Source: JBIKWM01 sp044356305 (GTDB lineage: Bacteria; Bacteroidota; Bacteroidia; UBA10329). From it: a stretch of 64,000 nt of DNA. Where the stretch lies: positions 62,001 to 126,000 of the forward strand of contig JBIKWM010000006.1 in the NCBI GenBank assembly GCA_044356305.1. Direction: 5' to 3'. Every line of letters begins with the position of its first letter. The first letter of the stretch is position 1. The notes beneath the pieces were generated by a model. That model worked only from the letters and a program-made list of their open reading frames with translations, was not told the origin of the DNA and searched no databases. The translations under genes were made by a program, and so were the position numbers. Below, piece by piece: positions 26,421-36,183 of this stretch.

Positions 26421-27617
26421 ATGAAATACATCTCGAAGACCGTTTGGGTCCTATCGGTGGTGAGCCTACTTACCGATACCGCCAGCGAGATGCTTTACCC
26501 CATTATGCCAATATACCTGCGCTCAATCGGATTCTCAGTCATTCTTATCGGAGTCCTTGAAGGTCTGGCTGAGGCCACCGCTGGACTGAGCAAGGGCTAC
26601 TTCGGCAAACTGAGCGATGCATCCGGAAAACGGGTTCCCTATGTGCAGTGGGGCTATGCCCTGAGCGCCATATCCAAGCCAATGCTCGCCCTGTGGGCCG
26701 CACCGCTATGGGTGTTCGGCAGCCGCACTTTGGACCGTCTGGGCAAAGGTCTGCGCACAGGCGCACGCGATGCACTCCTTAGTGACGAGGCCACCACTGC
26801 CACTAAGGGTCGAATATTCGGATTCCATCGCAGCATGGACACGCTCGGAGCCGCCATAGGTCCAGCCCTGGCATTGGCATACCTATACTATCATCCAGAG
26901 CATTATGGCACACTGTTCCTGATGGCTGCGGTGCCGGGTGCGCTGGCTGTGCTTGCATCGCTATTCCTCAATCAGAAACATGCTGAGTCGCCTAGTCCGG
27001 CCTTCAAAGTCCGTTTCCTCTCCTTTCTCGACTACTCGCAACATGGAGCACCGGCCTACAGGCGACTGCTGGCGGGGCTTCTGGTTTTCGCACTCATCAA
27101 CAGCAGCGATGTGTTTCTGCTGATCCGCGCCCGCGAAGCCGGGCTTACCGATACCGCTGTCATTGGGTTTTACATCTTTTACAACCTTGTGTACGCCCTC
27201 GGTGCGTGGCCGCTCGGCATACTGGCCGACAAGCTCGGACTGCGTCCCATTTTCATTTTGGGCCTGCTGCTCTTTGCCACGGTATATGCAGGCATGGCAA
27301 TGCATACAGACATGCATGTGCTCATAGGTCTTTTCGTTCTCTATGGCCTTTATGCAGCCGCCACCGAGGGCATTGCAAAGGCATGGATATCGAACATTGT
27401 ACCCAAAGGAGAGACTGCCACGGCCATAGGGCTCTACGCTGGCCTGCAGAGCATCTGTGCCCTGTTGGCCAGCACCATCACAGGGTTCATCTGGTACCGC
27501 TTTGGTGCTCAGGTGGCGCTGGGCGTATCGGCATGCGGGGCCCTGTGCGTGGCGGCATACCTGTTAGTGAGCCGTGTACCGGAGTCCCCTTTTTCCGCTA
27601 CTGTCGGTCCGGAATAA
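26421..27617 (+). CDS. MFS transporter
   Basis: A 398-residue major facilitator protein with about 12 hydrophobic segments. Typical loops include GFSVILIGVLEGLAEA, the GKLSDASGKR motif A equivalent after helix 2 and RTLDRLGKGLRTGARDALL between helices 4 and 5. This class of Bacteroidota MFS protein is usually called a general drug/solute exporter, and the substrate is unknown. It follows the MbnP/MauG trio by 13 bp on the same strand and may belong to that operon, perhaps as a metal or metallophore transporter. That role is inference. Confidence 0.87.
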   Translation: MKYISKTVWVLSVVSLLTDTASEMLYPIMPIYLRSIGFSVILIGVLEGLAEATAGLSKGYFGKLSDASGKRVPYVQWGYALSAISKPMLALWAAPLWVFGSRTLDRLGKGLRTGARDALLSDEATTATKGRIFGFHRSMDTLGAAIGPALALAYLYYHPEHYGTLFLMAAVPGALAVLASLFLNQKHAESPSPAFKVRFLSFLDYSQHGAPAYRRLLAGLLVFALINSSDVFLLIRAREAGLTDTAVIGFYIFYNLVYALGAWPLGILADKLGLRPIFILGLLLFATVYAGMAMHTDMHVLIGLFVLYGLYAAATEGIAKAWISNIVPKGETATAIGLYAGLQSICALLASTITGFIWYRFGAQVALGVSACGALCVAAYLLVSRVPESPFSATVGPE

Positions 27618-27688
27618 CGGGCCAGCATGTCAAGGACTGCGAAAATCCCACTGAGCATCGCCATTTTCGCAGCATATAAGAGCACCGC

Positions 27689-28507
27689 ATGGCTGACAAG
27701 AGACCGAAACCAGCAAAACCGCCCAAATCAGGCGGTGGTGGCGCCAAGGCCATGGCCGGCAAGGTGCTGCGCATTGTTGGCAAGACCATTCTGGGTCTGT
27801 TCATCTTCAGTATCGTCTGGGTGCTGATATATCGTTTTGTGCCAGTGCCCATAACTATTCTGCAGGCCACCCGCTGTGCCGAACAGCTAAGTGCGGGCAA
27901 GCCCATGCGCCTACAGAAGGATTGGCAACCCATCAGCAACATCAACAACAAGCTGGCACTGGCTGTGGTTTGTGCCGAGGATCAGAAATTCATTGAGCAC
28001 TATGGGTTTGATGTAGAGGCCATTGAAAAGGCCATGGAGCACAACAAAAAGAGCAGGCGCACACGGGGGGCCAGCACTATCAGCCAACAGACGGCCAAGA
28101 ATGCCTTTCTGTGGGAGGGCCGCACATGGGTGCGCAAGGGTCTCGAGGTGTATTTCACCTTCCTCATTGAACTGATGTGGCCCAAAGAGCGGATCATGGA
28201 GGTATACCTCAACATCATTGAAATGGGCGATGGCATCTATGGTGCACAGGCGGCATCGAAGGCATATTTCAAAAAAGACGCCTTGAAACTGAGTGCCCAC
28301 GAGGCCGCACTCATTGCCGCCATTCTGCCGAATCCACGCAGGTACTCGGCCACCCGACCAAGTGGCTACGTGCGTGGGCGTCAGGCCTGGATTGTGGGTC
28401 AGATGGCCAACCACGGGGGCAGCCTGATGTACGATGAGCCTGATGTGCCACAACCGGTGAAGAAAAAGTCCAATAAGAAGCGCGACAAGGATGCGCTGAA
28501 GGAGTGA
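27689..28507 (+). CDS. mtgA: Monofunctional peptidoglycan transglycosylase
   Basis: A 272-residue GT51 enzyme with one transmembrane anchor (about residues 29-50). The catalytic glutamate is in CAEDQKFIEHYGFD (E97). Further family motifs are RGASTISQQTAKN, RKGLEVYFTFLIE and KERIMEVYLNIIEMG. It polymerises lipid II into glycan strands on the periplasmic face and lacks a transpeptidase domain. The C-terminus is lysine-rich. The basic N-terminal tail and single helix are normal for MtgA. Confidence 0.94.
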   Translation: MADKRPKPAKPPKSGGGGAKAMAGKVLRIVGKTILGLFIFSIVWVLIYRFVPVPITILQATRCAEQLSAGKPMRLQKDWQPISNINNKLALAVVCAEDQKFIEHYGFDVEAIEKAMEHNKKSRRTRGASTISQQTAKNAFLWEGRTWVRKGLEVYFTFLIELMWPKERIMEVYLNIIEMGDGIYGAQAASKAYFKKDALKLSAHEAALIAAILPNPRRYSATRPSGYVRGRQAWIVGQMANHGGSLMYDEPDVPQPVKKKSNKKRDKDALKE

Positions 28508-28686
28508 ATGCCGAATACTTAGATGACGGTTGTTGCTGACCAATAAAAAGTTGAATAGAAAGTGATCTTCTTTCCTTTCGATGCATGGTCGGCCATGGCA
28601 TGATACAATAGACCTGGTACCGGCCAAGGATCTGTTGATGGCCATCTAGGCCACCAATATCTTTGCCGACCTGCTGAACAGGGTTC

Positions 28687-29100
28687 ATGATTCACATAAC
28701 ACGAAGGGAGCGTTTCAACGCAGCACACAAGCTTTACAATAAGGCTTGGACCGAGGCCGAGAACGAAGCGGTGTTCGGCAAGTGCGCCAATGCCAACTGG
28801 CACGGACACAATTTTGAGCTGTTTGTGACCGTGAAGGGAGAAGTGAATCCCGAAACCGCATTTGTGGTGAACCTCAAAGACCTGAGTAAAGTAATACGCG
28901 AACAGATCATTGATCGCGTGGATCACCGAAACCTCAATGTCGATGTCGATTTCATGCAAAACATCATGCCCAGCACTGAGAATCTGGCCATGGCCATATG
29001 GCGCGAGTTGGAACCCGCTGTGGTCGGCATGGGCGCGCAGTTGCACTGCATCAAGTTGGTAGAGACAGAGAACAACTATGTTGAGTATTTCGGGGAATGA
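28687..29100 (+). CDS. queD: 6-pyruvoyl-tetrahydropterin synthase / QueD family
   Basis: A 137-residue PTPS-family enzyme. Zinc histidines are H14 (FNAAHK), H39 and H41 (NWHGHNF), and the catalytic cysteine is C33 in GKCANANWHGH. VDHRNLN and the final LVETENNYVEY complete the pattern. Bacterial members convert dihydroneopterin triphosphate to 6-carboxy-tetrahydropterin for queuosine, or to pyruvoyl-tetrahydropterin. QueD is the commoner role, but no other que gene is nearby to decide. Confidence 0.87.
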   Translation: MIHITRRERFNAAHKLYNKAWTEAENEAVFGKCANANWHGHNFELFVTVKGEVNPETAFVVNLKDLSKVIREQIIDRVDHRNLNVDVDFMQNIMPSTENLAMAIWRELEPAVVGMGAQLHCIKLVETENNYVEYFGE

Positions 29101-29167
29101 ATGAGTACCGTGGAAACTTTGACTCATTATGACCTGAATCTGTGAAATGGAACATTAACCGGAAAGA

Positions 29168-30049
29168 ATGCACGCTTATCTTTTCCCTGGACAGGGATCT
29201 CAGTTTCCCGGCATGGCCAGACCGCTGTATGAAGACAGCCATGGGGCCCGCGCTATTATGGACCAGGCCGATACGGTGCTCGGTTTCAGTCTCACGTCCA
29301 TCATGTTCAATGGCACTGAGGAGGATCTTCGGCAGACCAAAGTGACACAACCCGCCATTTTCCTTCACAGCATAGCGGCTGTGGAGAGCATCGGTGAACT
29401 GTTCAGACCCGACATGGTGGCGGGACATTCGTTGGGCGAATTCAGTGCGCTTGTCGCAGCCAAGGCTCTCGCATTTGAGGACGGGCTGCGTCTGGTGAGC
29501 ATTCGCGCCCAGGCCATGCAGCGCGCCTGCGAGGCCCGGCCCGGCACCATGGCGGCCATTCTGGGCATGGAAGATGCCGATGTGGAACGAATCTGCAAGG
29601 GCATTGCAGATGATGTGGTGGTGGCAGCCAATTACAATTCGTCCGGACAACTGGTCATATCGGGCACTGTGAGCGGCATAGATGCGGCCTGCGCCAAACT
29701 GACCGAGGCCGGGGCCAAACGGGCCATCAAACTGCCTGTGGGCGGTGCGTTCCATTCGCCTTTGATGGAGCCGGCCCGCGAAGAACTGGCCGAGGCTATT
29801 CATGCCATCCATTTTGAGCGGCCCATGTGCCCGGTATATCAGAATGTGACCGGGCAGAAAGTTTCGAACCCCGACATCATCAAAGCCAATCTAATATCGC
29901 AGCTCACGGCACCTGTGCGGTGGACCCAGACCATGATCGGCATGTTGGACGATGGAGCCAACCAATTCAGCGAAATGGGCCCCGGGGCCGTACTCACTGG
30001 ACTGTTGCGCAAGGTGAACAGACAGGTGGCGGCCACACAGGTGGGATGA
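29168..30049 (+). CDS. fabD: Malonyl-CoA:ACP transacylase
   Basis: A 293-residue FabD. N-terminal FPGQGSQFPGM, catalytic serine in GHSLGEFSAL (S88), the QRACEARPGTMAAI segment and the active-site histidine in GGAFHSPLM, as expected for the serine-histidine acyltransferase. It moves malonyl groups from CoA to acyl carrier protein for fatty acid synthesis. The gene stands apart from other fab genes in this window. Length is standard. Confidence 0.95.
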   Translation: MHAYLFPGQGSQFPGMARPLYEDSHGARAIMDQADTVLGFSLTSIMFNGTEEDLRQTKVTQPAIFLHSIAAVESIGELFRPDMVAGHSLGEFSALVAAKALAFEDGLRLVSIRAQAMQRACEARPGTMAAILGMEDADVERICKGIADDVVVAANYNSSGQLVISGTVSGIDAACAKLTEAGAKRAIKLPVGGAFHSPLMEPAREELAEAIHAIHFERPMCPVYQNVTGQKVSNPDIIKANLISQLTAPVRWTQTMIGMLDDGANQFSEMGPGAVLTGLLRKVNRQVAATQVG

Positions 30050-30150
30050 TCCAACTATCATCCGTTCGGATTGAAGAGCGTATGCGTTTGTGCCAGGCCT
30101 TAAAATTGTCAAAGGGACTTGGTAGACACAGGCAAGAAACCGAATTCCAT

Positions 30151-30714
30151 ATGGGAAACCCTCATCTCCCGTTAGGAATAGTACTGATTGTCCTGGTCAT
30201 ATCGGCATCTGCGCAGGCCCAGACCGTGATGGGCCGGGCATCGAAAGAGACATTTAAAGTAGGCGAAGAGATTTCCTTGGAATATCGGGCCGAGATAAAT
30301 ATCGACAGTGCAATTATGCCTGTTGTGGAAGGACTAAAGTTCGGTAGTCCAGCAAAATCCTCCAGCACCACCATCATTAATGGAGTGACAAAACGCAGCA
30401 CGACATTCAATTTCAGAACAACGGCCGATAAAGGCGGCAGGTATGCTGTTCCATCGCCCCGTTTTGTGGGTAACGAAGAACATCTGAAAGCCAACGTCAT
30501 ATCTGTATTGGCCGAGAATATCCCATTGACCGATGCGGACATCCGGCACATAGCCACGGAAAAGTTGATCAGTGAATTCATGAAGCCAGAAGGCACACGC
30601 AATTATGTGATCAGCGGCAAACTTGGCTACATCACAGAGGTGACCAATGGCGAGGCAATCTATCTGCGCGACCTAACAGAGAAAGAGATAGAGGCCATCC
30701 GCGCCTTTAACTGA
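30151..30714 (+). CDS. BatD-like exported protein, short
   Basis: A 187-residue secreted protein (signal MGNPHLPLGIVLIVLVISASAQA). The following beta-sandwich segment, SKETFKVGEEISLEYRAEI through GLKFGSPAKSSSTTIINGV to FRTTADKGGRYAVPSP, resembles the N-terminal domain of BatD oxygen-tolerance proteins, but the usual further domains and C-terminal membrane anchor are missing. The C-terminal about 60 residues are unrecognised. It could be a degenerate or standalone BatD-like adhesion domain. The ATG at 30151 is chosen because it starts the signal peptide. Confidence 0.65.
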   Translation: MGNPHLPLGIVLIVLVISASAQAQTVMGRASKETFKVGEEISLEYRAEINIDSAIMPVVEGLKFGSPAKSSSTTIINGVTKRSTTFNFRTTADKGGRYAVPSPRFVGNEEHLKANVISVLAENIPLTDADIRHIATEKLISEFMKPEGTRNYVISGKLGYITEVTNGEAIYLRDLTEKEIEAIRAFN

Positions 30715-30717
30715 TCT

Positions 30718-33516
30718 TTATCTGCCACACAGCCCTCGCAGGTGGCAGTACTCGCAATTGGCAGTGACTGTTGTCTGTGAGAAAGGGACTTGGGCATTGA
30801 GCAACTCCGTCACCACGGGACTGATGGCATCGTTGAACCACTGCTCGGTGTGCTCAGCATCCATTCCACCGGTATGGTCACCGAACACCACCGGATGGGT
30901 TTGGCCCGCTGTGGAGCGTAGGAAGTTAATCCCTGCCCTGATGGCCGGTGCAGGCATGTTGCGCATGGCCGCATAGGTGTACACCAGTACCTGAAACGGG
31001 TAACTGTAGTCGGCTGTGCCATCCTCGAAGACATCGGCTCCTGCGACTTTCAGTTTGGCGGCTTTCTGTGGGGTGTAGCTGCCCGTCTTGTGGTCGGTGA
31101 TGCGCAAAGTGCCATCGCGCATCCGGTCTATCCGGTCCAATGTGCCACGCAACCGGACAGAAATGCGACTTCCATTGACCGACACATCCACATCAGTTGT
31201 CAATTTATGTTCGATGCCAAGGATGTGGAATCTCCCTTCTTCTGTAGCCACCTTCAGGTCATGATGGAGGGCGCGTTCCACATAGCGCAACACGGCATGT
31301 CGGGTCAGCACATCGCGCTCGGCCAAGGGCCGGTCCTGAAGGGTCGAAGTCAGGGCCTGCTGCACCGCATCGGGCACTTTCGGTATAAGGGCTTCTATAT
31401 CTTCAGCAGACACATCACAACTGATGTAAGGCATATACAAAAGTTCAAGGGCTTTGTGTACCACCGTGCCCAGATCGGCCGCGCCAAGATGGTCCTGCAG
31501 TTCATCGGGTTCGCCTGCGCCCACCACATAGTTCATGTAATATCTGAACGGGCAGATGCGGTAGCTGTTAAGGGCCGATGGCGACAACCCTACCGCGGCC
31601 AAGGCGAACAGGCGCTCCATGACCATGGCATCCTTGTGTGCAACAAGTGGCACCTGTGGCAGTGCCATGCGCGATGCAGCCTGTGCCTGCTTCTGTGTCC
31701 ATACCGTGTTGTGGCTGCGCTCAAGCTCCCACTGCCGAATGTAGCGGCTGGGCTCGCCACTGCCCAGTCCCTCAGCATCGGTGCTGTACAGCAGGTGCAC
31801 CCTGCGCGCCCGTTGCATAAGACGGTAAAAGTGGTAGGCATGCACCGACTCGTGCCAATGGCTGTCGGGAATTTGGTACGCCTTGCGCAGATCAAGAGTC
31901 AGGTCAGTCTGGGTGTTCCGCTCGGCCGGTAGCGTGCCCTCATTGACCGAAAGCATGATCACCTCGTCAAAATCAAGGGTGCGGGTCTCCAATAGGCCCA
32001 TCACTTGAATGCCTTGCAACGGCTCGCCCTGAAATGGCACCTCTGCCATGCGCGCCTGCCCTATAAGCAATGCCACCGCCCCTACCACCGTGGCCTGGGG
32101 CATGGTGCCAATGAGATTGCCAATCTGGTTGGCCATGCTCAAGGTGACCTGTGCGAACTCGGTCTGAAAAGCATCGGCCGTGACTGCCTCGCGTTGTAAT
32201 GCACCACTGGCAAAAGCACCTATGCAACGGGCCATTTCCTCGGGAGTATGCCATGGTTCGAAAAGGAGCTGGCATAGCGCATCAGCCTGGACCTCAGCAC
32301 GGGCCATGAGGTCGGAATGTGAGAGCATCACCCTGCGCATACGCAGCGGCAGCTCGCGCAACTGCTCGGCATGTGGCATTGAGACAGCCACCACCGGATG
32401 GTGCAACAGCCGCGCCACGTGGCGGTGGTAGTAGCCCTTGCCGCTGCGCTGGGCATGCATGTGCATCTCGGTCCAAGCCAGAACGAAACCGTACCATGGC
32501 GATGCACGGAACGGGAAACCCATGGTGACATTGAGCGGCCCGGAGCTGGCCGGGAGCGAGTGCAGCAATGGAAGCAACAGCCCCCTGTCGCATAGCACCA
32601 CGGCCAGACGGGTGGGCTCGGGCGCATCGGGTCGGGCAAGGCATTCGGCCACCAATCGCCCAGCCTCGCGGGCCATGGTCACGCTGTTGGGGCATCCGGT
32701 CACACTCACCTCGCAGGGCTGAGTCTGCAACAGATCCTGGACAGGCAATGCCCCGGGACCGAAAACCTGCATGGCATGGCGCAGGTGCTGGCCGGCCTCG
32801 TGCACCTCGGGGGTCAGGAAATGACGGTCCGAATCCCAAACAAAAGTGGCGCACCCTTCCAATTGCAGATGGCGTAGAACGGCCAGCTCGGCCGCACTCA
32901 AAGCGTTGAGGCCCGCCACCACAAAGTGGGTGTAGGGCAGCAGGTGACGGTAGGCAGCCACACTCTGAGCCGCGAGCCTGTAGGCCAACCCGCTCCAAGC
33001 CCTTCCCTGCTCTACCAGATGTTGCTTCAGTTCCCCATGCAATGCGGCCTGCACCGAAAGCCGTTGCAGGTATCGCACCTTCAGGTCTGTTGCCTGACGG
33101 CCCGTGGGGTCCCAAGCCTCCATGCGCCTGATCGATACCAGATCGGCTAATAGCGCATCGGTATCTACAAGGCTAAGGTCAGCATCGTTGAGGTCTGCCA
33201 CAAAAGTGCCCGCCCAGCTCAGGAACGCCTCGAGAGGTTCGGCATCGGCCCCTTCACGTTCACAGTGAAGGCGGTAAAGGGCAATGAGCAGTGCCTGTCG
33301 GTCGGGCACCTGAACGCCCGAAAGGCGTTGCATAAGGTCGTCAATGGTCAAAATGGCCGGTGCCCATAGCGCGCTGCCTGCTTCGGCACTGAGCTGTCTG
33401 CGCAGAAAAACACCTGCCCTGCGGCTGGGAAGCACCACGCAAACATGACTCAGGTCATTGCCCTGTGCCTGCTTCAGTACAATACGCGCCACCTCGGTGA
33501 GAAAGCCGCTATGCAT
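30718..33516 (-). CDS. AddB/RecB-like PD-(D/E)xK nuclease-helicase subunit
   Basis: A 932-residue protein. The N-terminal part has the VVLPSRRAGVFLRR segment of inactivated UvrD-like helicase domains. Then comes a long helical middle, and a C-terminal nuclease with GTLDRIDRM and ITDHKTGSY giving the D-xK core near residues 812-840. A likely 4Fe-4S staple joins C655 (RICPFRYY) with C921, C924 and C930 (CEYCHLRGLC), the arrangement seen in AddB. It would process double-strand DNA ends for recombination. The AddA partner is not in the window. Confidence 0.85.
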   Translation of the reverse strand: MHSGFLTEVARIVLKQAQGNDLSHVCVVLPSRRAGVFLRRQLSAEAGSALWAPAILTIDDLMQRLSGVQVPDRQALLIALYRLHCEREGADAEPLEAFLSWAGTFVADLNDADLSLVDTDALLADLVSIRRMEAWDPTGRQATDLKVRYLQRLSVQAALHGELKQHLVEQGRAWSGLAYRLAAQSVAAYRHLLPYTHFVVAGLNALSAAELAVLRHLQLEGCATFVWDSDRHFLTPEVHEAGQHLRHAMQVFGPGALPVQDLLQTQPCEVSVTGCPNSVTMAREAGRLVAECLARPDAPEPTRLAVVLCDRGLLLPLLHSLPASSGPLNVTMGFPFRASPWYGFVLAWTEMHMHAQRSGKGYYHRHVARLLHHPVVAVSMPHAEQLRELPLRMRRVMLSHSDLMARAEVQADALCQLLFEPWHTPEEMARCIGAFASGALQREAVTADAFQTEFAQVTLSMANQIGNLIGTMPQATVVGAVALLIGQARMAEVPFQGEPLQGIQVMGLLETRTLDFDEVIMLSVNEGTLPAERNTQTDLTLDLRKAYQIPDSHWHESVHAYHFYRLMQRARRVHLLYSTDAEGLGSGEPSRYIRQWELERSHNTVWTQKQAQAASRMALPQVPLVAHKDAMVMERLFALAAVGLSPSALNSYRICPFRYYMNYVVGAGEPDELQDHLGAADLGTVVHKALELLYMPYISCDVSAEDIEALIPKVPDAVQQALTSTLQDRPLAERDVLTRHAVLRYVERALHHDLKVATEEGRFHILGIEHKLTTDVDVSVNGSRISVRLRGTLDRIDRMRDGTLRITDHKTGSYTPQKAAKLKVAGADVFEDGTADYSYPFQVLVYTYAAMRNMPAPAIRAGINFLRSTAGQTHPVVFGDHTGGMDAEHTEQWFNDAISPVVTELLNAQVPFSQTTVTANCEYCHLRGLCGR

Positions 33517-33662
33517 GGGTCAATGATAGGGAGGACAGTCCAAAGGCCATTGGCGGTTCAACACCATGGAATCGTGCGCCAGGTTAAAGGAATCGTTGAT
33601 TACTCATGAACCCAGTCGCAACGAAAAATCTATCCCCCATTGACAGAAGCCATATAAACCTT

Positions 33663-34922
33663 TCATTTCCAGCCTTCTATCCTGTTCTCTATCAGCTTCC
33701 GAATCTCTACTGCGCCATCCTCATGGCTCACAGATAGGGCAATTGTCTTGCAGCGTTGGTCGAATGAGGAATCATGTACAACACGTTTCATCGCCTCGGC
33801 CAACTTGTACGGAGTAATATCCCTATTAAGTCCCGCATTGATCCCCAGGCCTTTTATTTGGATCTGATCAGCCCAAAATGGTTGATCAAAAGCGTGTGGA
33901 ACAGCTACTTGTGGCACTCCGGCCCGCAGGGCGGCATGCACCGATCCAGCGCCAGCATGATGCACCATTGCGCTACAATGCGGCAGCAACTCTGAGTGTG
34001 GCACTGTGCCGACAGTGAGAATATCGGTACACGGCTCTGCGTCTGGTTCGGTCTGCACAATAGCCCGCACACCTGCAAGCCGAGCGGCTCTGTGCAAGAG
34101 TTGCGAGGTGGCCCTTGGTGCAAAACCGGTACACGAACCGAAGGTCATCAGCACAGGTGCGGGGCCACGGGCAAGGAACTCTGTGACCTCCGTGGGCAGG
34201 GTCGGTGGTATCGAATTACTGCCCACGGCAATCGGTCCTGTCACGGCCACGGTGCCATCTGCTGAGCTCTGAATGGGGCATAGCACTTTACTTGCTGCGA
34301 TGATGGTAAGTCGGTCACTCATCATCTGCTGCCTGATAACGCTTGAGAATGGCCTGAGGCCCAAGCTTATGCGCTCTGCATTGCCCGGTCGGAAAAGGAC
34401 ATTGGTGAGAATCGCATCGCCCATGTGCCACATGACTGAATTGAGCAGACTGCCCAAGTCTGTGCCGGTGGGCGAAACTGACTGTTGCATCACCCCCTGA
34501 TGCGAGAAAGTGAGTACCACACGGGGCACACGGGCCAGTTCTGCGGCTGTGGTGAGGGTGTCGCACAGCGGATGACCAATCACCACATCTGCCCCTGCAC
34601 ACAATGTCTGAGAGGCCGCCAACATGGCCTCGGTGGCAGGTGTGTGGAATGCACAGAGCAGGGCCACAAGCTGCACCGCAGGAATGCGCGAACGGCTTAG
34701 GGAATAGGGATTGATTTCGGGATTGAAAGCATGATGGGCCAGAACATGCACAGCGCCTGCAGATGCCAATCTGTGGCGGTAGTCTTTGCCATCTACGCTG
34801 GTGTAGGCCAAGCTAACGCGGTGGCCAGCGCTGACCAATTCGGCCGCAAGGGCTATGAAAGGCAATATGTCGCCATCGCTGCCCCAGGTCTGCAGCCCGA
34901 TGTTCAGCGGCCTTTGAGCCAT
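33663..34922 (-). CDS. GT1-family glycosyltransferase, probable carotenoid glycosylation
   Basis: A 419-residue UGT/CrtX-like glycosyltransferase. The N-terminal acceptor half starts LNIGLQTWGSDGDILPFIALA. The C-terminal donor half carries the MTFGSCTGF segment and the signature HHAGAGSVHAALRAGVPQVAVP with DQPFWADQI, binding a UDP- or dTDP-sugar. Its start overlaps the lycopene cyclase gene by 19 bp, so it is the last gene of the carotenoid operon, and glycosylation of a hydroxylated carotenoid (zeaxanthin glycoside) is the obvious inference. Other lipid acceptors cannot be excluded. Confidence 0.83.
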   Translation of the reverse strand: MAQRPLNIGLQTWGSDGDILPFIALAAELVSAGHRVSLAYTSVDGKDYRHRLASAGAVHVLAHHAFNPEINPYSLSRSRIPAVQLVALLCAFHTPATEAMLAASQTLCAGADVVIGHPLCDTLTTAAELARVPRVVLTFSHQGVMQQSVSPTGTDLGSLLNSVMWHMGDAILTNVLFRPGNAERISLGLRPFSSVIRQQMMSDRLTIIAASKVLCPIQSSADGTVAVTGPIAVGSNSIPPTLPTEVTEFLARGPAPVLMTFGSCTGFAPRATSQLLHRAARLAGVRAIVQTEPDAEPCTDILTVGTVPHSELLPHCSAMVHHAGAGSVHAALRAGVPQVAVPHAFDQPFWADQIQIKGLGINAGLNRDITPYKLAEAMKRVVHDSSFDQRCKTIALSVSHEDGAVEIRKLIENRIEGWK

Positions 34923-35584
34923 TCGTACACCGAGATGTTTAGACCGATGAGCAACATGCCGTAAAAGACATCCTCAACCGGGATGGTGAGTATGCGCAGG
35001 CCGAGATTGTGGGCGTTGTCGTACCATACCACGGGTTCGGACAGACAGGTGCCTGTCAGGATGCCATTGACAATGAGGAAAGGGATGAGGATGACCGCAT
35101 ACGCCCTCAGGAAATGCGGCAACCAGGCGGCTTTGAGCCACAGGAGGTGAATGACGATGAATAGTGCGGTAAGGATGGCTGTCCAAAAGGAGTAAAGACG
35201 TGCGGTGTTCATGATGGCCACGACCGCCAGTGCTACAGCCATAATCCAGAAAATGGTGCGGGTAAGTGCATCAGAAGGTTGCCATGTGACAAACCTGTTG
35301 AGCACTTCATATGTGAACACACAGCAATATGGAATGGCAAAGAAAAAGAGCAGTTCCTCCACGGGCAGTCCGGCCACTCTAGGCCCCACGGTATAAATGT
35401 GGCTGAACCCCCACACACCCAAACGGGTGAAAAGTGAATCCCAAACGATGAAGGCCGCTGCCACAACGATCATGGCGGGGAAAAGGGCCTTCCATCGGCC
35501 CACAAAATGGACTTTACTCTCGAATGAGCAGGCCAGCGGCACCCCCACCGAGAGCAGATTGACAAGGAGGTAGGTGAATTCCAA
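34904..35584 (-). CDS. Lycopene cyclase (CrtYcd type)
   Basis: A 226-residue integral membrane protein with about seven hydrophobic segments and two copies of the carotenoid-cyclase repeat. The first contains FTRLGVWGFSHIYTVG and PVEELLFFFAIPYCCVFTYE, the second GILTGTCLSEPVVWYDN and ILTIPVEDVFYGMLLIGLNI. This is the fused CrtYc-CrtYd form that cyclises lycopene ends to beta-carotene. Initiation must be the TTG at 35584, because a stop lies only two codons upstream and no ATG is near. Located in the minus-strand carotenoid operon. Confidence 0.92.
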   Translation of the reverse strand: MEFTYLLVNLLSVGVPLACSFESKVHFVGRWKALFPAMIVVAAAFIVWDSLFTRLGVWGFSHIYTVGPRVAGLPVEELLFFFAIPYCCVFTYEVLNRFVTWQPSDALTRTIFWIMAVALAVVAIMNTARLYSFWTAILTALFIVIHLLWLKAAWLPHFLRAYAVILIPFLIVNGILTGTCLSEPVVWYDNAHNLGLRILTIPVEDVFYGMLLIGLNISVYEWLKGR

Positions 35585-35724
35585 GTAGGATTATCTGTGT
35601 CAGATTGAACTCAAGAAAATCCGAAGCATCGCAGGAACAAAGAACCCAGAGAATTGATACCGAAATTACCTTCCTTCCTTGATCGCTGGGTCTCTCTGGC
35701 TGATAAACAATCCTCTTAGATCCT

Positions 35725-36183
35725 TCAATCCTTAGCCGGACGGAAGAACCTGAACGGTACCACCAACATGCCGAAACACTCGCCATCCTCTTTTCCATGG
35801 TGTCTGTGATGGGCGAAATGCGCACGTGCCAACCCTTGCAGATAGCGGCCACGGATCTTGTTGCGCCAACCCCAACGGTTGTGAATGATGGCCTCGTGCA
35901 CCACGAAATATGCGATGCCGTAGATGAGGATACCGATGCCAATGTAGAGCCGGAAATCGCACCCGGCCATGATGCCGAACATCATGCACAACCAACTGGG
36001 AATTGCAAAAACAAGCGCAAACAGGTCGTTGCGCTGGTATGGCCTGCCAGTGGGTTGATGGTGATCGACATGTAGAAACCACCCGAAGGTGTGCATCACA
36101 TACTTGTGCGTGAACCACGCCACGAACTCCATGAACCAGAACGCGGCCACGATCCATCCAATATTTATCAGCACTTGGATCAT
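35725..36183 (-). CDS. crtZ: Beta-carotene hydroxylase (CrtZ)
   Basis: A 152-residue membrane di-iron hydroxylase with the histidine clusters HKYVMH (H26, H31), HVDHH (H38, H41, H42), HEAIIHN and HFAHHRHHGK. Three to four hydrophobic segments surround them. It adds hydroxyls at C3/C3' of beta-carotene, giving zeaxanthin. The ATG overlaps the upstream small protein's stop by 4 bp. The 140-bp gap to the cyclase gene on its 3' side holds no gene. Confidence 0.92.
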   Translation of the reverse strand: MIQVLINIGWIVAAFWFMEFVAWFTHKYVMHTFGWFLHVDHHQPTGRPYQRNDLFALVFAIPSWLCMMFGIMAGCDFRLYIGIGILIYGIAYFVVHEAIIHNRWGWRNKIRGRYLQGLARAHFAHHRHHGKEDGECFGMLVVPFRFFRPAKD